Positions 42,744 through 54,550 of a DNA stretch of 64,000 nucleotides are shown piece after piece. The translations under genes were made by a program, and so were the position numbers. The notes under the pieces were generated by a model, which had not been told where the DNA came from, made no database searches, and saw only the letters and a program-made list of their open reading frames with translations. This DNA comes from Centrapalus pauciflorus. Taxonomy: Eukaryota; Streptophyta; Magnoliopsida; Asterales; Asteraceae. How positions within the stretch are numbered: position 1 is the stretch's first letter; each line of letters opens with the position of its first letter. The DNA lies in NCBI GenBank assembly GCA_020465985.1, contig JAANYP010000383.1, positions 70,755-134,754 of the forward strand, given 5' to 3'.

Positions 42744-45700
42744 GCTAAGTCCATTTGGTATTTGGATTCGGGTTGCTCCAAGCACATGACTGGAAGAAGA
42801 GAATTGCTGTCCAGCGTTGTTGAACAGTATTGCGGAACTGTAAAATTCGGAAACAACCATCAGGCTCACATCAAAGGATACGGGGACTTAGTTCTAAATA
42901 ATCTGGTCATCAAGGACGTTGACTATGTTGAGGGGTTATCACATAATCTTTTTAGCATAGGACAGCTCTGCGACAAAGGACTAGAGGTAACTTTTAGAGC
43001 TAAGAACTGTAGTGTTAAGAGTATGGATGGAAAAGAAATCCTAACAGGTTCCCGAAACTCTAACCTCTACACCATTGACGTAGCTAAGCTAATAGTGAAG
43101 GATAACATTTGCCTACTATCAAAGCCTCTTCAAAAGACTCTTGGTTGTGGCATCGAAGATTATCCCATTTGAATTTTGATAATATCAACAAGCTAGCTGC
43201 GAAACAATTGGTTAAAGGACTTCCTGAATTGCGCTACGAAAAGGACCATCTGTGTGGAGCCTGTGAGAAAGGAAAAATGAAACGATCTTCTGACAAACCA
43301 AAGCCTGAACCATCAACAAAAAGAGTATTGGAGTTACTTCACATGGACTTATGCGGACCGATGAGGACTCAAAGCATAAACGGGAAACGATATGTGTTGG
43401 TTATCGTTGACGACTATTCACGATATACCTGGGTCAGGTTCTTGCGTTCCAAGGACGAGACAGCTCAAGAAATCATAGATTTTATCAAGAGTGTCGAGAC
43501 CCAACAGCAGCTGTCAGTGCAATCAATCAGATCAGATAACGGCACGGAGTTCAAGAACTCGGTAGTTGAGGGCTTCCTTCGATCCAAAGGTATTCAGCAT
43601 CAATACTCTGCTGCTCGAACACCTCAACAAAATGGGGTCGTGGAAAGGCGTAACCGTACGCTTGTGGAAGCCGCTCGTACAATGCTCACATACTCGAAGC
43701 TACCTCCGTTCTTGTGGGCCGAAGCCGTATCAACAGCATGCTATACACAAAATCGCTCCATTATCCATAAGCGCTTTAACAAAACTCCTTACCAACTCTT
43801 TTTGAATAAAGTACCATTTATCAAGTACTTACGTGTATTTGGTTGCAGGTGCTATGTGCTGAACGACAAAGACAACCTCGGGAAGTTTAACGAAAAGGCG
43901 GATGAAGCGATCTTCATTGGATACTCATCCAACTCGAAGGCGTATCGCGCATTCAATACCCGAACCAGAACAGTCAATGAAAGTGTGCATGTCACATTTG
44001 ATGAGTTGGCTGAACTGGCACCCGAAGTTGATCAACCAGGACCTCGCATTACTCAAATGCCTGGAGACTTTCTAATAACCCCATTTCTTTTTCTTCTTCT
44101 GATTTGGTTAATTTGTTTGATCCTTTTTATGTTGAATTTTTCGGTCCTAACGCTAGTGTGTCTAATGTTGTCAATAATGTAGGTAATCCTTCCAGTTCAA
44201 CCGCGCCACAAAGTTTCTCCGCTCCATCTACATAAAAATACCCTCATCCATCTACATCATCCACCGACACATCCGCAGTTGAATCTACTCCTATAATACC
44301 CTCACATATAATACCAACAATTCTTCCTTCACTTGAACACTCGGAAATCGAACTGGAACCAGTGGTACCATCATTTGAAACCATTGACCATGAATTTTCA
44401 TCCATCCCCACATTAACCACAGAGGTTCCATCCCGAGCACCCCTTCCTCACGAGATTAAATGGACCCGAAGTCACCCAACAGATCAAATCATTGGTGATG
44501 TATCAACAGGAGTCCAAACTCGTAGGGCATCGACTAATGAATGCCTCTTCGCATCATTCCTTAGTATGATAGAGCCCGCTCGTGTGGATGAAGCCCTGAC
44601 AGATCCAGATTGGATAGTTGCAATGCAAGAGGAACTCAACCAGTTTGAACAGCTAAGAGTATGGCGGTTAGTTCCCAAACCAAAAGATCGTACAGTCATC
44701 GGAACAAAGTGGATCTTTAAGAACAAACGAGATGAGAACGACATTGTGATAAGGAATAAAGCAAGAATTGTTGCCAAAGGATACCGACAACAAGAAGGGA
44801 TAGATTATGACGAGACCTTCGCTCCAGTTGCATGGATCAAAGCAATCAGAATCTTCTTGGCGTACGCGGCACACAAAGATTTCAAAGTGTACCAAATGGA
44901 CGTCAAGACTGCCTTTCTAAACGGTGAACTTAACGAGAAGGTGTATGTTGAACAACCACAAGGCTTTGTTGATGCACATAAACCTGACCATGTTTATATG
45001 CTAGATAAAGCCTTCTATGGTTTAAAACAAGCACCTCGAGCATGGTATGATAGTCTTTCAAATTTCCTTATTTCTGCCGGTTTCTATAAAAGTGTGGTGG
45101 ACACAACTCTATTCACAAAAAGGGAAGGCCCACATATAATGCTAGTACAAATATATGTCGACGACATTATATTTGGATCTACTGACAGTAATTTTTGTAA
45201 GGATTTTTCAGCCCTAATGGAGTCCAGGTTCGAGATGAGTATGATGGGGGAAATGAACTTTTTCCTCGGATTACAAGTCAAACAACTTGAGGATGGGATT
45301 TTTGTGAACCAGTCGAAATATACTCTTGACATTCTCAAGAAGTATAAGTTAGACTCTTGCACGAGTATCGCAACTCCCATGGCCTCCAACTGTAAGTTAG
45401 ACACCGATCCTTCTGGGAAAAGTGTCGATAATACAACTTACAGAGGGATGATAGGATCCTTACTATACTTGACTGCCAGTAGGCCGGATATAATGTTTTC
45501 AACATAATGTTTTCAACATGTCTTTGTGCTAGATTTCAGGCCGACCCAAAAGAATCACACCTAACTGCAGTAAAACGCATTTTTTGTTATCTTAAGGATA
45601 CACGCAAACTTGGTCTATGGTATCCAAAGGGAACCGATTTCGATCTTACCGCGTTTTCAGATGCTGATTTTGCAGGTTGTAGAGTTGACAGAAAAAGCAC

Positions 45701-46118
45701 GTAGGGAGGAATACAGTTTTTAGGACATAGACCGGTGAGTTGGTCTTCCAAAAAGCAGAATTGTGTTTCCACATCTACAGCTGAAGCTGAGTATGTAGCA
45801 GCTACAAGCTGTTGCTCTCAAGTGCTGTGGATGAGAACACAATTACGCGATTATGGATTCTCACTCACCAATATTTCAATTTACTGTGATTCTCGAAGTG
45901 CAATTGCCATCTCTTGCAATCCCGTGCAGCACTCTCGAACAAAACACATAGATATCAGGTATCATTTTATTAAAGATCACGTAGAAAAGGGAACCATTGA
46001 GTTGTATTTTGTTGGCACGGAATATGAACTTGCGGATATATTTACTAAAGCTTTAGACGAACCTCGTTTTCAGTTTTTAGTATCCCATACCGGCATGTTG
46101 AATCCGCCTTCCAATTAA
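42744..46118 (+). pseudogene. pol: Element E pol, nearly full length, several frameshifts and stops
   Basis: Protease WYLDSGCSKHMTG at about 42756-42795. A frame change near 43130. Integrase zinc region (WHRRLSHLN, CGACEKGK) at about 43145-43275; core with VDDYSRY near 43407, DNGTEF near 43537 and VVERRNR near 43638, so the catalytic triad is present. The integrase C-terminal region breaks between 44150 and 44360 (frame change and TAA at 44234). Reverse transcriptase 44362-45490 with YVDDIIFGS near 45154. A 14-bp tandem duplication at 45490-45517 shifts the frame. RNase H continues to 46118 with TAG at 45702-45704 inside the RKST-GG motif. The clearly recent lesions are few, so its parent was probably functional. 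Confidence 0.9.
45490..45517 (+). repeat. 14-bp tandem duplication in element E pol
   Basis: ATAATGTTTTCAAC occurs twice in a row, where related elements have it once (DIMF followed by TCLC). Fourteen bases is not a multiple of three, so it separates reverse transcriptase from RNase H in frame. Confidence 0.93.
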
Positions 46119-48065
46119 ATATCAGATATTGTCTTAAATAATTCTATTTCAATCTATCATGATTGAAATTCCTTTATTTTAGAAAATATCTGTTATTTAA
46201 ATTTAAGGATTGTGTCACAACTTTGAAACTTAATATTTCCTTATCTGTGTACATTTTTAATAATTAATGATCCTTACAAATTGCTATGTGAATTGTTCAT
46301 CACGGAGTGGGACGCAAACAATATCCAGGTTTGTCTGTTTCTAAAAGGCTAAAAAGGGTTGACGAATTTAATCTGAAAAAGGACAAAAGAAAAGCACCGG
46401 TATCTATTTGAGGGGGAGTATAGTTAGGATGTTAATTTTTTATATAATTCTTTGTTTCTTTTTAATTTTAGTAGTTAACTTTTAAATTTTAGGTTGGTCA
46501 TATTTTTATTTAATTTTAAGTTTAATTTAATAGGTCAGAAAATCCCAAAAAGATTTTAAATTTCAAATTTTTCAAAACGCCAAAAATATTTTAGTTTATT
46601 TTTATTTTATTTCAGTTTATTTTTTATCTTAATCTAAACACTAAAAGAAAATACCAAACATATATTTACTTTGTTGTTTCAAAGAAAATCTCAAAAAGAT
46701 TTAATAAAATTGGGCAAATTTTTTTTTTTTTTAAATCTTGTTTCATTTATCTTTTAAAGCCCTACTATATTTTGTTAAGTTTTGTGTGTGTTGTGTGGTA
46801 AAAACCGGCGGCCCATTCCACTCCTAGGGCGCGGATCCCATCTGACCCGAACCCGACCCGGCTACCTTTTTAAAAAGGTGGGTCAACCGGTCAACATCTT
46901 CACTTCCTTCATACTCAAGCTTTCTTGTGTTCTTCTTCCTCCTCTCGTCGACACCCACCGCCGGTCACCATTAAAGCACACTCAAGCTTTTGGATCTCCA
47001 ATTTTTCTCCATTTTTCTTGCATTTCTTCATTTCGGCATCATCAGGTAACATATTTCTAACTCTATTTTAGTTTATAACTTCCTATTTTATGTGTTTGAT
47101 TCTCATTTTTTCTCATCTTTTCTTCTCGGTTTTTGCTACATTTAGGTACTTTATTGTGTTATTTTTACGTTCTTATAGTTAGATAAAATGTTCCTTATGT
47201 AATTTTAGACTAGGATCTGTAATTTCATGCATTTTTGTTAAGTTTTAACTATTCACGTTTATTTTTTGCATGAACACATTAACTGCATACATGCATTTCG
47301 GATGTCCGAGTTCGGACCATCATCCGAATTCGGACGTCCCACTTAGTTTAAATTTTTCAAGTTTTCAACCATCCGAAATCCGATTTCGGTCACTGTAGAT
47401 CCGAATTCGGTCACTGTTGATCCGAATTCGGTCCTTCAATGAATTTTGAAAATTAACTTAAGTCACATTGCATCATCACTGTTCATCCGAACTCGGATTG
47501 GATCCGAATTCGGTTCTCATCCGAGTTTGGTTCCTTATCATTCATGCATACATAACATTTCTATCCGCACCACATCCGAATTCGGATCATGTTCATGTAG
47601 CATCCGAATTCGGACCACCACCCACATGACCACTTCCATGCATTTCGTTCCACCATCCGAATTCGGCCAACACTGTCACCTCATCCGAATTTGGACCCCA
47701 CACATACCATTCATGCATCATACGGATTTTGGCCTGATCCGAATTCGGTGACACTGTTCATCCGAATTCGGACCATCCGAAATCCAACACTTAGCATTTT
47801 TCAAATTTTTTTCATTTTTCCATTTTTGCATTTTTTATATAAATTAAAAAAATACAAAAAGATTTTCCTCAAAGTGCACCATTGATTAGAGTTAGGACTA
47901 GTGTTTGAGTGAAAAAGTCTGGTCTAACAATAGTAGAATTTTATTCTACTAATAAAGATCCGATGCTAAACAGATCAGGCAGTTTCTATTTCACACTAAT
48001 CTAGACTTCACATCAATGCCTTATCAGTTAAGTCTTCTTATTCTTACTCTGATGCACCTTGCAGG
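46119..48065 (+). other. Element E noncoding interval between pol and third frame
   Basis: 1.95 kb. One internal polypurine tract AGGGGGAG at 46411-46418. T-rich sequence 46430-46770, a GC-richer patch 46800-46990 resembling a 5' untranslated region, the CCGAATTCGG array at 47297-47790, and an end with CTTATTCTTACTCTGATGCA before the acceptor-like CCTTGCAG at 48064. No coding region supported. Confidence 0.72.
47297..47790 (+). repeat. Element E pre-env array of ATCCGAATTCGG motifs
   Basis: About twenty copies of CATCCGAATTCGG variants, the same motif as in the leader at 38270-38940. Complete palindromic forms (CCGAATTCGG) are commoner here. Confidence 0.87.
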
Positions 48066-51000
48066 ATGATGGAACCAGCAGTTGTTCTTACCATACCCCA
48101 TCCCCCCATCCCAAACAATAACGCCCAACTCCCAGAACAATCCATCCTCCCTAACGCTGAGTTTGTCGAGTTTATTCCGCACAACTGGCAACTCGACGTT
48201 TCCATCCTATCCAAAGAACCCCAAACCCTTGCATTCGACATCCTCACTCGCCATCCAATCTATTACGCCTTATCCACCGCCATAGCTGTTCCCCAGATCT
48301 ATCTGCAACAATTCTGGAACAGGCTACAATACTTTTCTGACCCTGAACCTCACTTTACATCCACCATAGACTGTGTTCCAGTCAAACTCACTATATCCGC
48401 CATCCGCCACATCCTTCACCTACCAGCCGAATTCTACCTTTCAACCCGCGAACATTTTGATCCCAACCCATCCGTCACCGAAACCCTAGCTGAAATCCAA
48501 ACTCTAGGTTATGATGGCCCTCTTTCCAAACCCTCAGATTTCCGCACCAAAAATCTCCAATCTCATTGGCGAATACTCTTTGATGTAATCAACAAATGCT
48601 TTACCGCGAAGCATTCCGGCCACGAATCTGCGTCGGCTCAGGTACTAGCCATGTTCACAGGCTTTGCCTTTGACCGACATGTGGATTATGCTGCTTTCCT
48701 ATTCGAGGAGTTACGAAGAGTCCATGTGGAGAGGGGCACCAAGAAAGGAAGAAAATATATTCCTCTACAGCGGTTTCTGCAGCTAATAATACAGTATGGC
48801 ATGGACCATGATGACGATATCCATGAACGTCCGGAGGAAGACGTCTACCCCACCGTGGCGATTCAAAAGTTAACTCTGCCAAAGGGGGCCCCCACAGTGC
48901 TAAAATACCTCTATCTTTGCTGCTGAGGTCAAGGGGTTGGAACGGGTTCGGGCTTATATTCAAGAGTGTTATCCGGATGAGTCTCAGTTGGAACCGTCTG
49001 AGACTAGCCAATCCGAAGGTGAGGCGAGCATGAGTGAGACTGAGGGAGTTCGGGTGGATGTTCAACAATCTCTGGGTATAGGTGAGGGGGAGCCTGTGTT
49101 GGTAAGGGAGGAAGCAGGCGGTGAGGCGGCAGAGACGGCGGATTCAGAAAGAACCGTCTCTGTCGTACGAGCGATAAGTATTCCATCCGAGGATGAACTA
49201 AGCCCAATTAGCCGGACTCCCCACCATAAGACCGTCCGTCCAACGGTCGAACTAACCACTACCACCTACTTGGTTTCCCCTCAAAGGGAAACCACTTCAT
49301 TTCACGGGGTAATAGCACATACTCCATCGCCCTCTCATTCGGAGAGTGGCGGTGTTGAAAGAGGTCACACTCCTCCCCAGGTGACCGCACTTCATTCCTT
49401 CACAATTCCATCCCCCCAAACACATACACCGCACGATGACTCCGTGGCATCCCCAAGAGCTGCCTCCGTGGAAGCTCCTCAAACTTCCGGATCTGCGCGT
49501 CCTATACAGGAGCCAGAAATGACAGAAGGAAGACCGGGAGTGGCTCAATCAACGCCATCCACTCCCGGCCATCTCCCAATCAATTTGGAGATGTTAACGG
49601 CAGCTTTACGTGCTGCCGGCGTGATTACCCGTGCTGACCTGAACGCCCAAATGGAAGCTGCCGAGGAACGTCACACCGCCCTACTTTCACTATTCAAGGG
49701 TAAGGGTGTCGCTTCCGAAGCTGGCCCCCCACCAGGTTCCCATTCAGTTCAACTTCAGATAGCAGAGCTGTCGGACAAGATGGATGCACTTAACCGCCTG
49801 ATTCTTCAAGTCCAAGAGCAGTTAAATTCCCGAATGGACCGCCTAGAGTCGGCGGTAATCGAACTCCAGTGCCGTCCTCAGGCAGAGGCCCCAAAAAGAA
49901 AGCATGACGATCGGGACGACCCTGATCGTCATGAGGGGGAGAAAAGGCAGAAACTTCATTCTGAGGACCCCATGATTATTGTAGGGGGAGCAGAGGCTGA
50001 ACGTACGGAAATTCAAGGGTCTGGGTCTGGGGATCAGAGTTATGAGGATACGGAAGCGTTAATGATAGAATATGAACCTCTACAGATTGAAGGCCCAGCT
50101 CCGTTAGACCTTATGTCAGCAATGGTGACCTATGAGCCTCAATACGAAAAAGTCAAAATCATATTAGTGTCTGACTCAGACTCTGATACTGATAACGACT
50201 ATACCTTTCTCACACCAAAGTCTGAACCTCAATCTCCACAACAATCACCTCCAATTGAAATTTTGGATTCCCCATCCCATGAACCTCAAGAACAAATAAC
50301 TTCTTCCATCCAATCACCTTCACCCACTCCCATAGAAACTCCATCAATCCAACCCACTCCCACACCAAAAGAAATTCCACCAGTTATACCTACCCCAACA
50401 GTCCAATCAACCCCTCCAACTCAATCAGCTCCGCCTGCCCACATCGCTGAAACATCCGGATCCTGAACTATCGACTGTTTTGAAACAAGAGATGTCACCC
50501 CAATATACGACATGACAGACGTGGCATGGATCAATTGGTACTCACGGGGAAAAGTTCACAATCTGGATGCTAAAACAAAAGAAGAATTGAGTCAGGACCG
50601 GAGAGATCGAGTATTGAAACTTCTTGAGGCTCCTCCTGAAGAATTAGAAGAACCTCCGGTCCAGAGGTTAAAAGGATTTTTGAAGAAGTTCCCGGCTGAT
50701 CAAATTTCAAAATCCTTTCTTAGAAGAAAGGTTCAAAATGGTATTTAGAAAGAAGCCGGGGTCTTACAGTAGACGTCTTCTGATGGTAATGACCGATGCA
50801 TCTCGATGTGTTCAAGCTGAATATAATCAGATGATGCTAAGAGAAAAGAGAGACAAGAGCAAATACTGGTCAAAATCCAAAATAGTCAAGATCAATAACA
50901 TCCATATGTACAAGAGAGCCAGAGTGTTCACTCGAGCCTTCGAGGTACTCAAAGAAGACGGCACAGTTCAAGAACTGTATGAAAGCGACCTTGACTTTGT

Positions 51001-51547
51001 AAACATAGACGACATAGAGCTTCTGCACAACAAAATGAGAAATAAAGTCAAGGGTCGTCTAACACACATGACTGCTCTTGCAGCCCTGGTTCGATGCATG
51101 AATCGCCGATCAATCATAATGTGCCTCAAAGATTTTCAGATGGCAATTGAGAGTGCCTTAGTAAAAGTGGGTCTGAAAGCTCCTGATCAAGATATATTTT
51201 TGCTAGACCACTATCCGGCGTATAAAGTTCTGCTTCGAGGACAGCCAGGGGTTATATTTTTAAACCAGAAAGGATACAAAAGATTCATGCGCTTTGAGGA
51301 TCTTCCATGTTACTCCGACGGCACTATCAGATTGGTTCGAGCAGCGCTTACTCAGAAAGTTCAAGACTTTGACGCTCAACCAAATCCAGAACTTAGATGC
51401 TCACCGAAGGAGATTCAGGATATCCTCAGCGGCATTGAATACCTGAACGAAAGGCTACATTTGAGACAAGTGACCAGATGCTTCGACGTCATCCTTGGAC
51501 TCCGAGAATCTACGGATCATGCCAGAGTTCCAGGACCTCCTAAATGA
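48066..51547 (+). pseudogene. Element E third-frame (envelope-like) gene, broken
   Basis: ATG at 48066, one base after the acceptor-like AG (48063-48064 region). The N-terminal domain to about 48890 has PQIYLQQFWNRLQYF and WRILFDVINKCFTAKHSGHES, matching element A and the type frequent in composite genomes. A frame change near 48900 follows a run of G and C. The middle (48937-50463) is acidic and Ser/Thr/Pro-rich, with a coiled coil near 49740-49870 and a proline-rich tail; TGA at 50464 breaks it. A frame change near 50735 leads into the basic C-terminal domain (50738-51547). The stop TGA at 51545-51547 lies inside the polypurine-tract stem. No signal peptide or membrane segment seen. Confidence 0.86.
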
Positions 51548-51587
51548 TCGAAAAGGGGGAGATTGTTAGACATTTTATTTCGATCAT
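51544..51587 (+). other. Element E polypurine tract held in a stem-loop at the 3' LTR junction
   Basis: ATGATCGAAA (51544-51553) pairs perfectly with TTTCGATCAT (51578-51587). Between them are AGGGGGAG, two bases and the first 14 bases of the LTR starting at 51564. Confidence 0.88.
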
Positions 51588-51907
51588 AGGAAGTTGTTTT
51601 GTAATAATTATTTTGTTATTGTTTAGTCTTGTATTTATTTCCTTTGTATTTTATGTCTATGTAAAAGTCAAGGGGCCAAAGTTGTCAATGTGTGATACTT
51701 AATTAAAGGAGTCTAGAAATAGGCTCCTAGGGTTTGTAATGAAATACACGGTTGAATCAATTGAATTTACTGCAGCCGCCACTTGCTTTATTCTCTTAAT
51801 ATTCTTCTTGTTCTTTCATCATTGCACAATTATTGAGTTGACATTCTTCTTGTGAGTGATAAAGAATCATTAAAGGTGCTGATAGTTTACGGGAATACAG
51901 ATTTACA
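51564..51907 (+). repeat. Element E 3' LTR
   Basis: 344 bp, partner of 37485-37828. The GAAA-capped hairpin is at 51707-51728 with one G-U pair. Confidence 0.95.
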
Positions 51908-52356
51908 GATAAAATATAAAAATGGAATATCTGAAAATCAACAATCAATATTCACAATTGAAGTTTTATCAATTAAATTTTAAATCTTGTTAGCAAAATA
52001 ATTAACAAAAATTTTTAACTTTATTTACTACACTTCTACATTTAAATCCAAATTTTTACATTTGAATTTAACTATGATATTAAGGATAATAACGACACAC
52101 ATTTATTTTAGGTAAATATTAATTTAATATTAATTCATTAATGAAAAATTAAAATCAAAATTCAAAATAATTAAGTTAAGGTAGTAAATTTAGAAAATGA
52201 ATTAAAAAATGGCATAGGTATAATTATTGATTTTAATTAAGGGTATAAGAGACATTTCATAAATAATTATGAGCTGTCATTAATCTGGACCATTAATTTC
52301 TTTCCATCCAATGGTCCAGAAACTCCAAATGGTTTTCTTATTTTATATAGTATAGA

Positions 52357-53952
52357 TTTTGGATTGAATACATATTATATCAACTAAATTAGAAAATTTA
52401 GATTATAATGTATTATAATTTTTTTTTGAAAAACCATAAAAATTTATTACACTAACACAGTAACACTTTATCCTCTCCCAACGTTTCAAATCTAATTAGA
52501 AACCTAGGTTGCGTCTACCTTCTTTCATTCTTTGATGCAAACCCTAGCATTCGCCCACCTTCAGATTAGTACCAGCTCCACCCTCACGCCGGTAGCAGCT
52601 CCAAAGCAGCGGCACCACAACACCGGCGACCACCCTGACGGGCGGTAGCAGCTCCACTGTTGCCGCTGTTAGCATTCGCCCAACATTTACCGTAGATCTT
52701 GAACTCAAAAGATCGGTAAGAATGAGACGAAAAGCTTAAGTACGAAAGGTAGAAGGCCCAACTCTCAAGATTTGGAAATTGGTTAGAGATAACTCAAAGG
52801 AGACGAATTTGAATGGTCTTGAAAGGGAGAAGGCCCCCACACCTCTGCTTCCTTCTTGTTGCTGTCACACTCCTGGGGTACATTGATCGGCTTTATCGTT
52901 GTTCCGACCACCCAATCCACCTTCATCACTTCATGTGTTGTTAGCACAAGTACTATTTGATTTTGATTTCTATTATGTTTTTATTGCCCTCCCCATATTC
53001 AAACCATGAAAATACTTATGTGGGTGTTCATGCAAGTTCAAACTAAAAGATTTTGGCTTTTGAATCCATATAAGTGAACATGTATAACGGCACCCTCCAA
53101 GGCCAAGATATTATCGATTTATCTGATTAACATTAAGTATTTTTCACAGTTTTTATAAAACAATCACCTTTTCATCCAAGGAAAAGGTTTTAACGGAACC
53201 TCTTTTTAGTTCAATGATTAATATCCACATATAGTGCCTGCTCTCAAGAACTTTGGTTGAATCGATTTTACATATGTATGGGTCCTTCTACTTTTTGTAA
53301 GTCAAGGGTCATCTTATTTGTTTTTTCATAACACCATACCATACAAGCTGTGCTATTTCATATGCTTGCTTTTATTAACACCCAATTCACTCCAAATCAC
53401 CATGATAATTGATGATGTTGTATGTATTTGGAATTTGGCCTTTTTTTCTTGTTTGCCCACCTCTGCCTCTTTTTTGGAACTGGGATCTGTCTTCATAAAT
53501 TGATCTTCATAAATTTGGCTTTTTTTTTTTGCCCAACTCTGACTCTTCATGTATGTATTTCGTATTTCTGTCTTTATCAAACTGTTTTTAATCTAATTGA
53601 TCCCATTTTTTTATTTATCTAGATTTTATGATGAATCATACCTAATTTTAGTAGTACGATGACCGATTATATGACATAAGCTTTGATTGGGTACCATGTT
53701 AGAGATATTGTTGGTGTTTTATTAATCCTATATGCATCAAATGATATATAAATAATCCCAAGTTAGCTTATATTATTGGTTATAAAATAAGCATATGTAT
53801 TTGATAGTTTTCTACAAGTCAGAATTCAATTATTATAAGCATATAAAGTCACTGATTTTTGTTGCCTAATTCACTTTTGTTGAAAGTTAAGGGTGTATGT
53901 TCTTTGTTCTAATTAATCATACTGTTCTACTGTACATTAGTTGTAATGAAGT
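52357..53952. other. Stretch without recognised gene; possible host UTR remnant
   Basis: 1.6 kb. Bases 52490-52700 are GC-richer than the surroundings and include an AAACCCTAGCATTCGCCCACC phrase split by two similar segments ending GGTAGCAGCTCCA (52588-52604 and 52645-52659), like a plant 5' untranslated region. GATCGGTAAGAATG near 52713 resembles a splice donor. The rest is AT-rich with T-runs; a segment with TTTGCCCACCTCTGCCTC is repeated imperfectly at about 53440 and 53530. No reading frame longer than about 70 codons looks real. I assign no gene. Confidence 0.4.
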
Positions 53953-54535
53953 TGTTAGTGCACCCCGTGTGACGATAGCAGTCTAAGTATAGATGATATT
54001 TTGTAATAGTCAAGTTATTCGTAATTGCATATTAATATATGTTTGATATATGGTTGTTATATGTTGATATATGTTTGATATTGATATTAATTGTATATAT
54101 GTTTGAACTTGGTTGTAATTGATGTTTTACAATAAGTTCAAACATAAGTTCAAAGGTAAGTTCAAACATAAGTTCAAAGGTAAGTTCAAACATACGTTCT
54201 AGAACAAGTTCAAAGACCCTGGTTCGAACTTATGGTGGACAAGTTCGTGGGCTTGGGCCTTCTCGAACTTGTCCAGAACAAGTTCGAATCTGAGGCCTAT
54301 AATTAAGAATTAATCAGTTTTGATTAATAAATTTTGCAGAATTAGGCATACGGGCGATTATGAACTTGCAGAGATTTCAGAGTGTGTTCTTGGAGAAAAT
54401 CACGTGTCGGGACGTTTGAGTTTGCGTCTATCATCGTATGTGTCTCCGTGTTTCGTGTGTGATCGGTCCGTCAAACCGCTAACGAGGATTCCGCACTCGT
54501 TGGACGGCGTCGCGTCAACATCGGATCCGTTTACA
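53953..54535 (+). repeat. Element D 5' LTR
   Basis: 583 bp from TGTTAGTG to GTTTACA. It shares GTGTGACGATAGCAGTCTAA and GAGGATTCCGCACTCGTT with the B/C LTR. An inverted repeat GTTTGAACTT/AAGTTCAAAC lies at 54101-54143 with inner TTGTAA/TTACAA, followed by a tandem array of a 24-base unit built on AAGTTCAAACAT (about 54134-54200). TTCGAACTT motifs lie at 54215-54295. Confidence 0.88.
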
Positions 54536-54537
54536 AG

Positions 54538-54550
54538 TGGTATCAGAGCC
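54538..54550 (+). other. Element D primer binding site
   Basis: TGGTATCAGAGCC, two bases after the LTR end. Complementary to initiator methionine tRNA. Confidence 0.94.

Larger units (their letters stand above)
37485..51907 (+). mobile_element. Element E: full-length Sirevirus-like copia element inserted in Helitron-like DNA
   Basis: 14,423 bp with 344-bp LTRs (37485-37828 and 51564-51907) differing at nine sites by my count. It carries PBS, a long motif-rich leader, gag with an Arg-Asp repeat, an apparent gag-pol intron, pol, noncoding interval, third frame and polypurine tract. The flanking pentamers (AAGAA left, GATAA right) do not match fully, so the target-site duplication has decayed or the ends come from recombination. 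All three coding regions are damaged. Closest to element A. Confidence 0.94.
37173..52356 (-). mobile_element. Second nonautonomous Helitron-like element, minus strand, split by element E
   Basis: The 3' side starts near 37173 with the hairpin-forming CAATGTATTACATG (37185-37198). The 5' end on the minus strand at 52356 reads TCTATACTATATAA, a typical Helitron start after A. A perfect 11-bp inverted repeat TCTGGACCATT/AATGGTCCAGA lies at 52285-52321. Element E (37485-51907) sits inside. Segments at 52055-52195 resemble 36920-37095 of the neighbour, so the two are related copies. Own length without E is about 760 bp. Noncoding. Confidence 0.55.

Noticed and set aside
47446..47885. Open frames in the pre-env array of E
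   Set aside because: Same reason: repeated motif, not a protein.
37480..51912. Five-base target-site duplication for element E
   Set aside because: Left AAGAA and right GATAA agree at three of five positions only, so I do not claim one.
53318..53622. Open frames of 61-75 codons near 53320-53620 on both strands
   Set aside because: T-run-driven, hydrophobic, no conserved pattern and overlapping each other.
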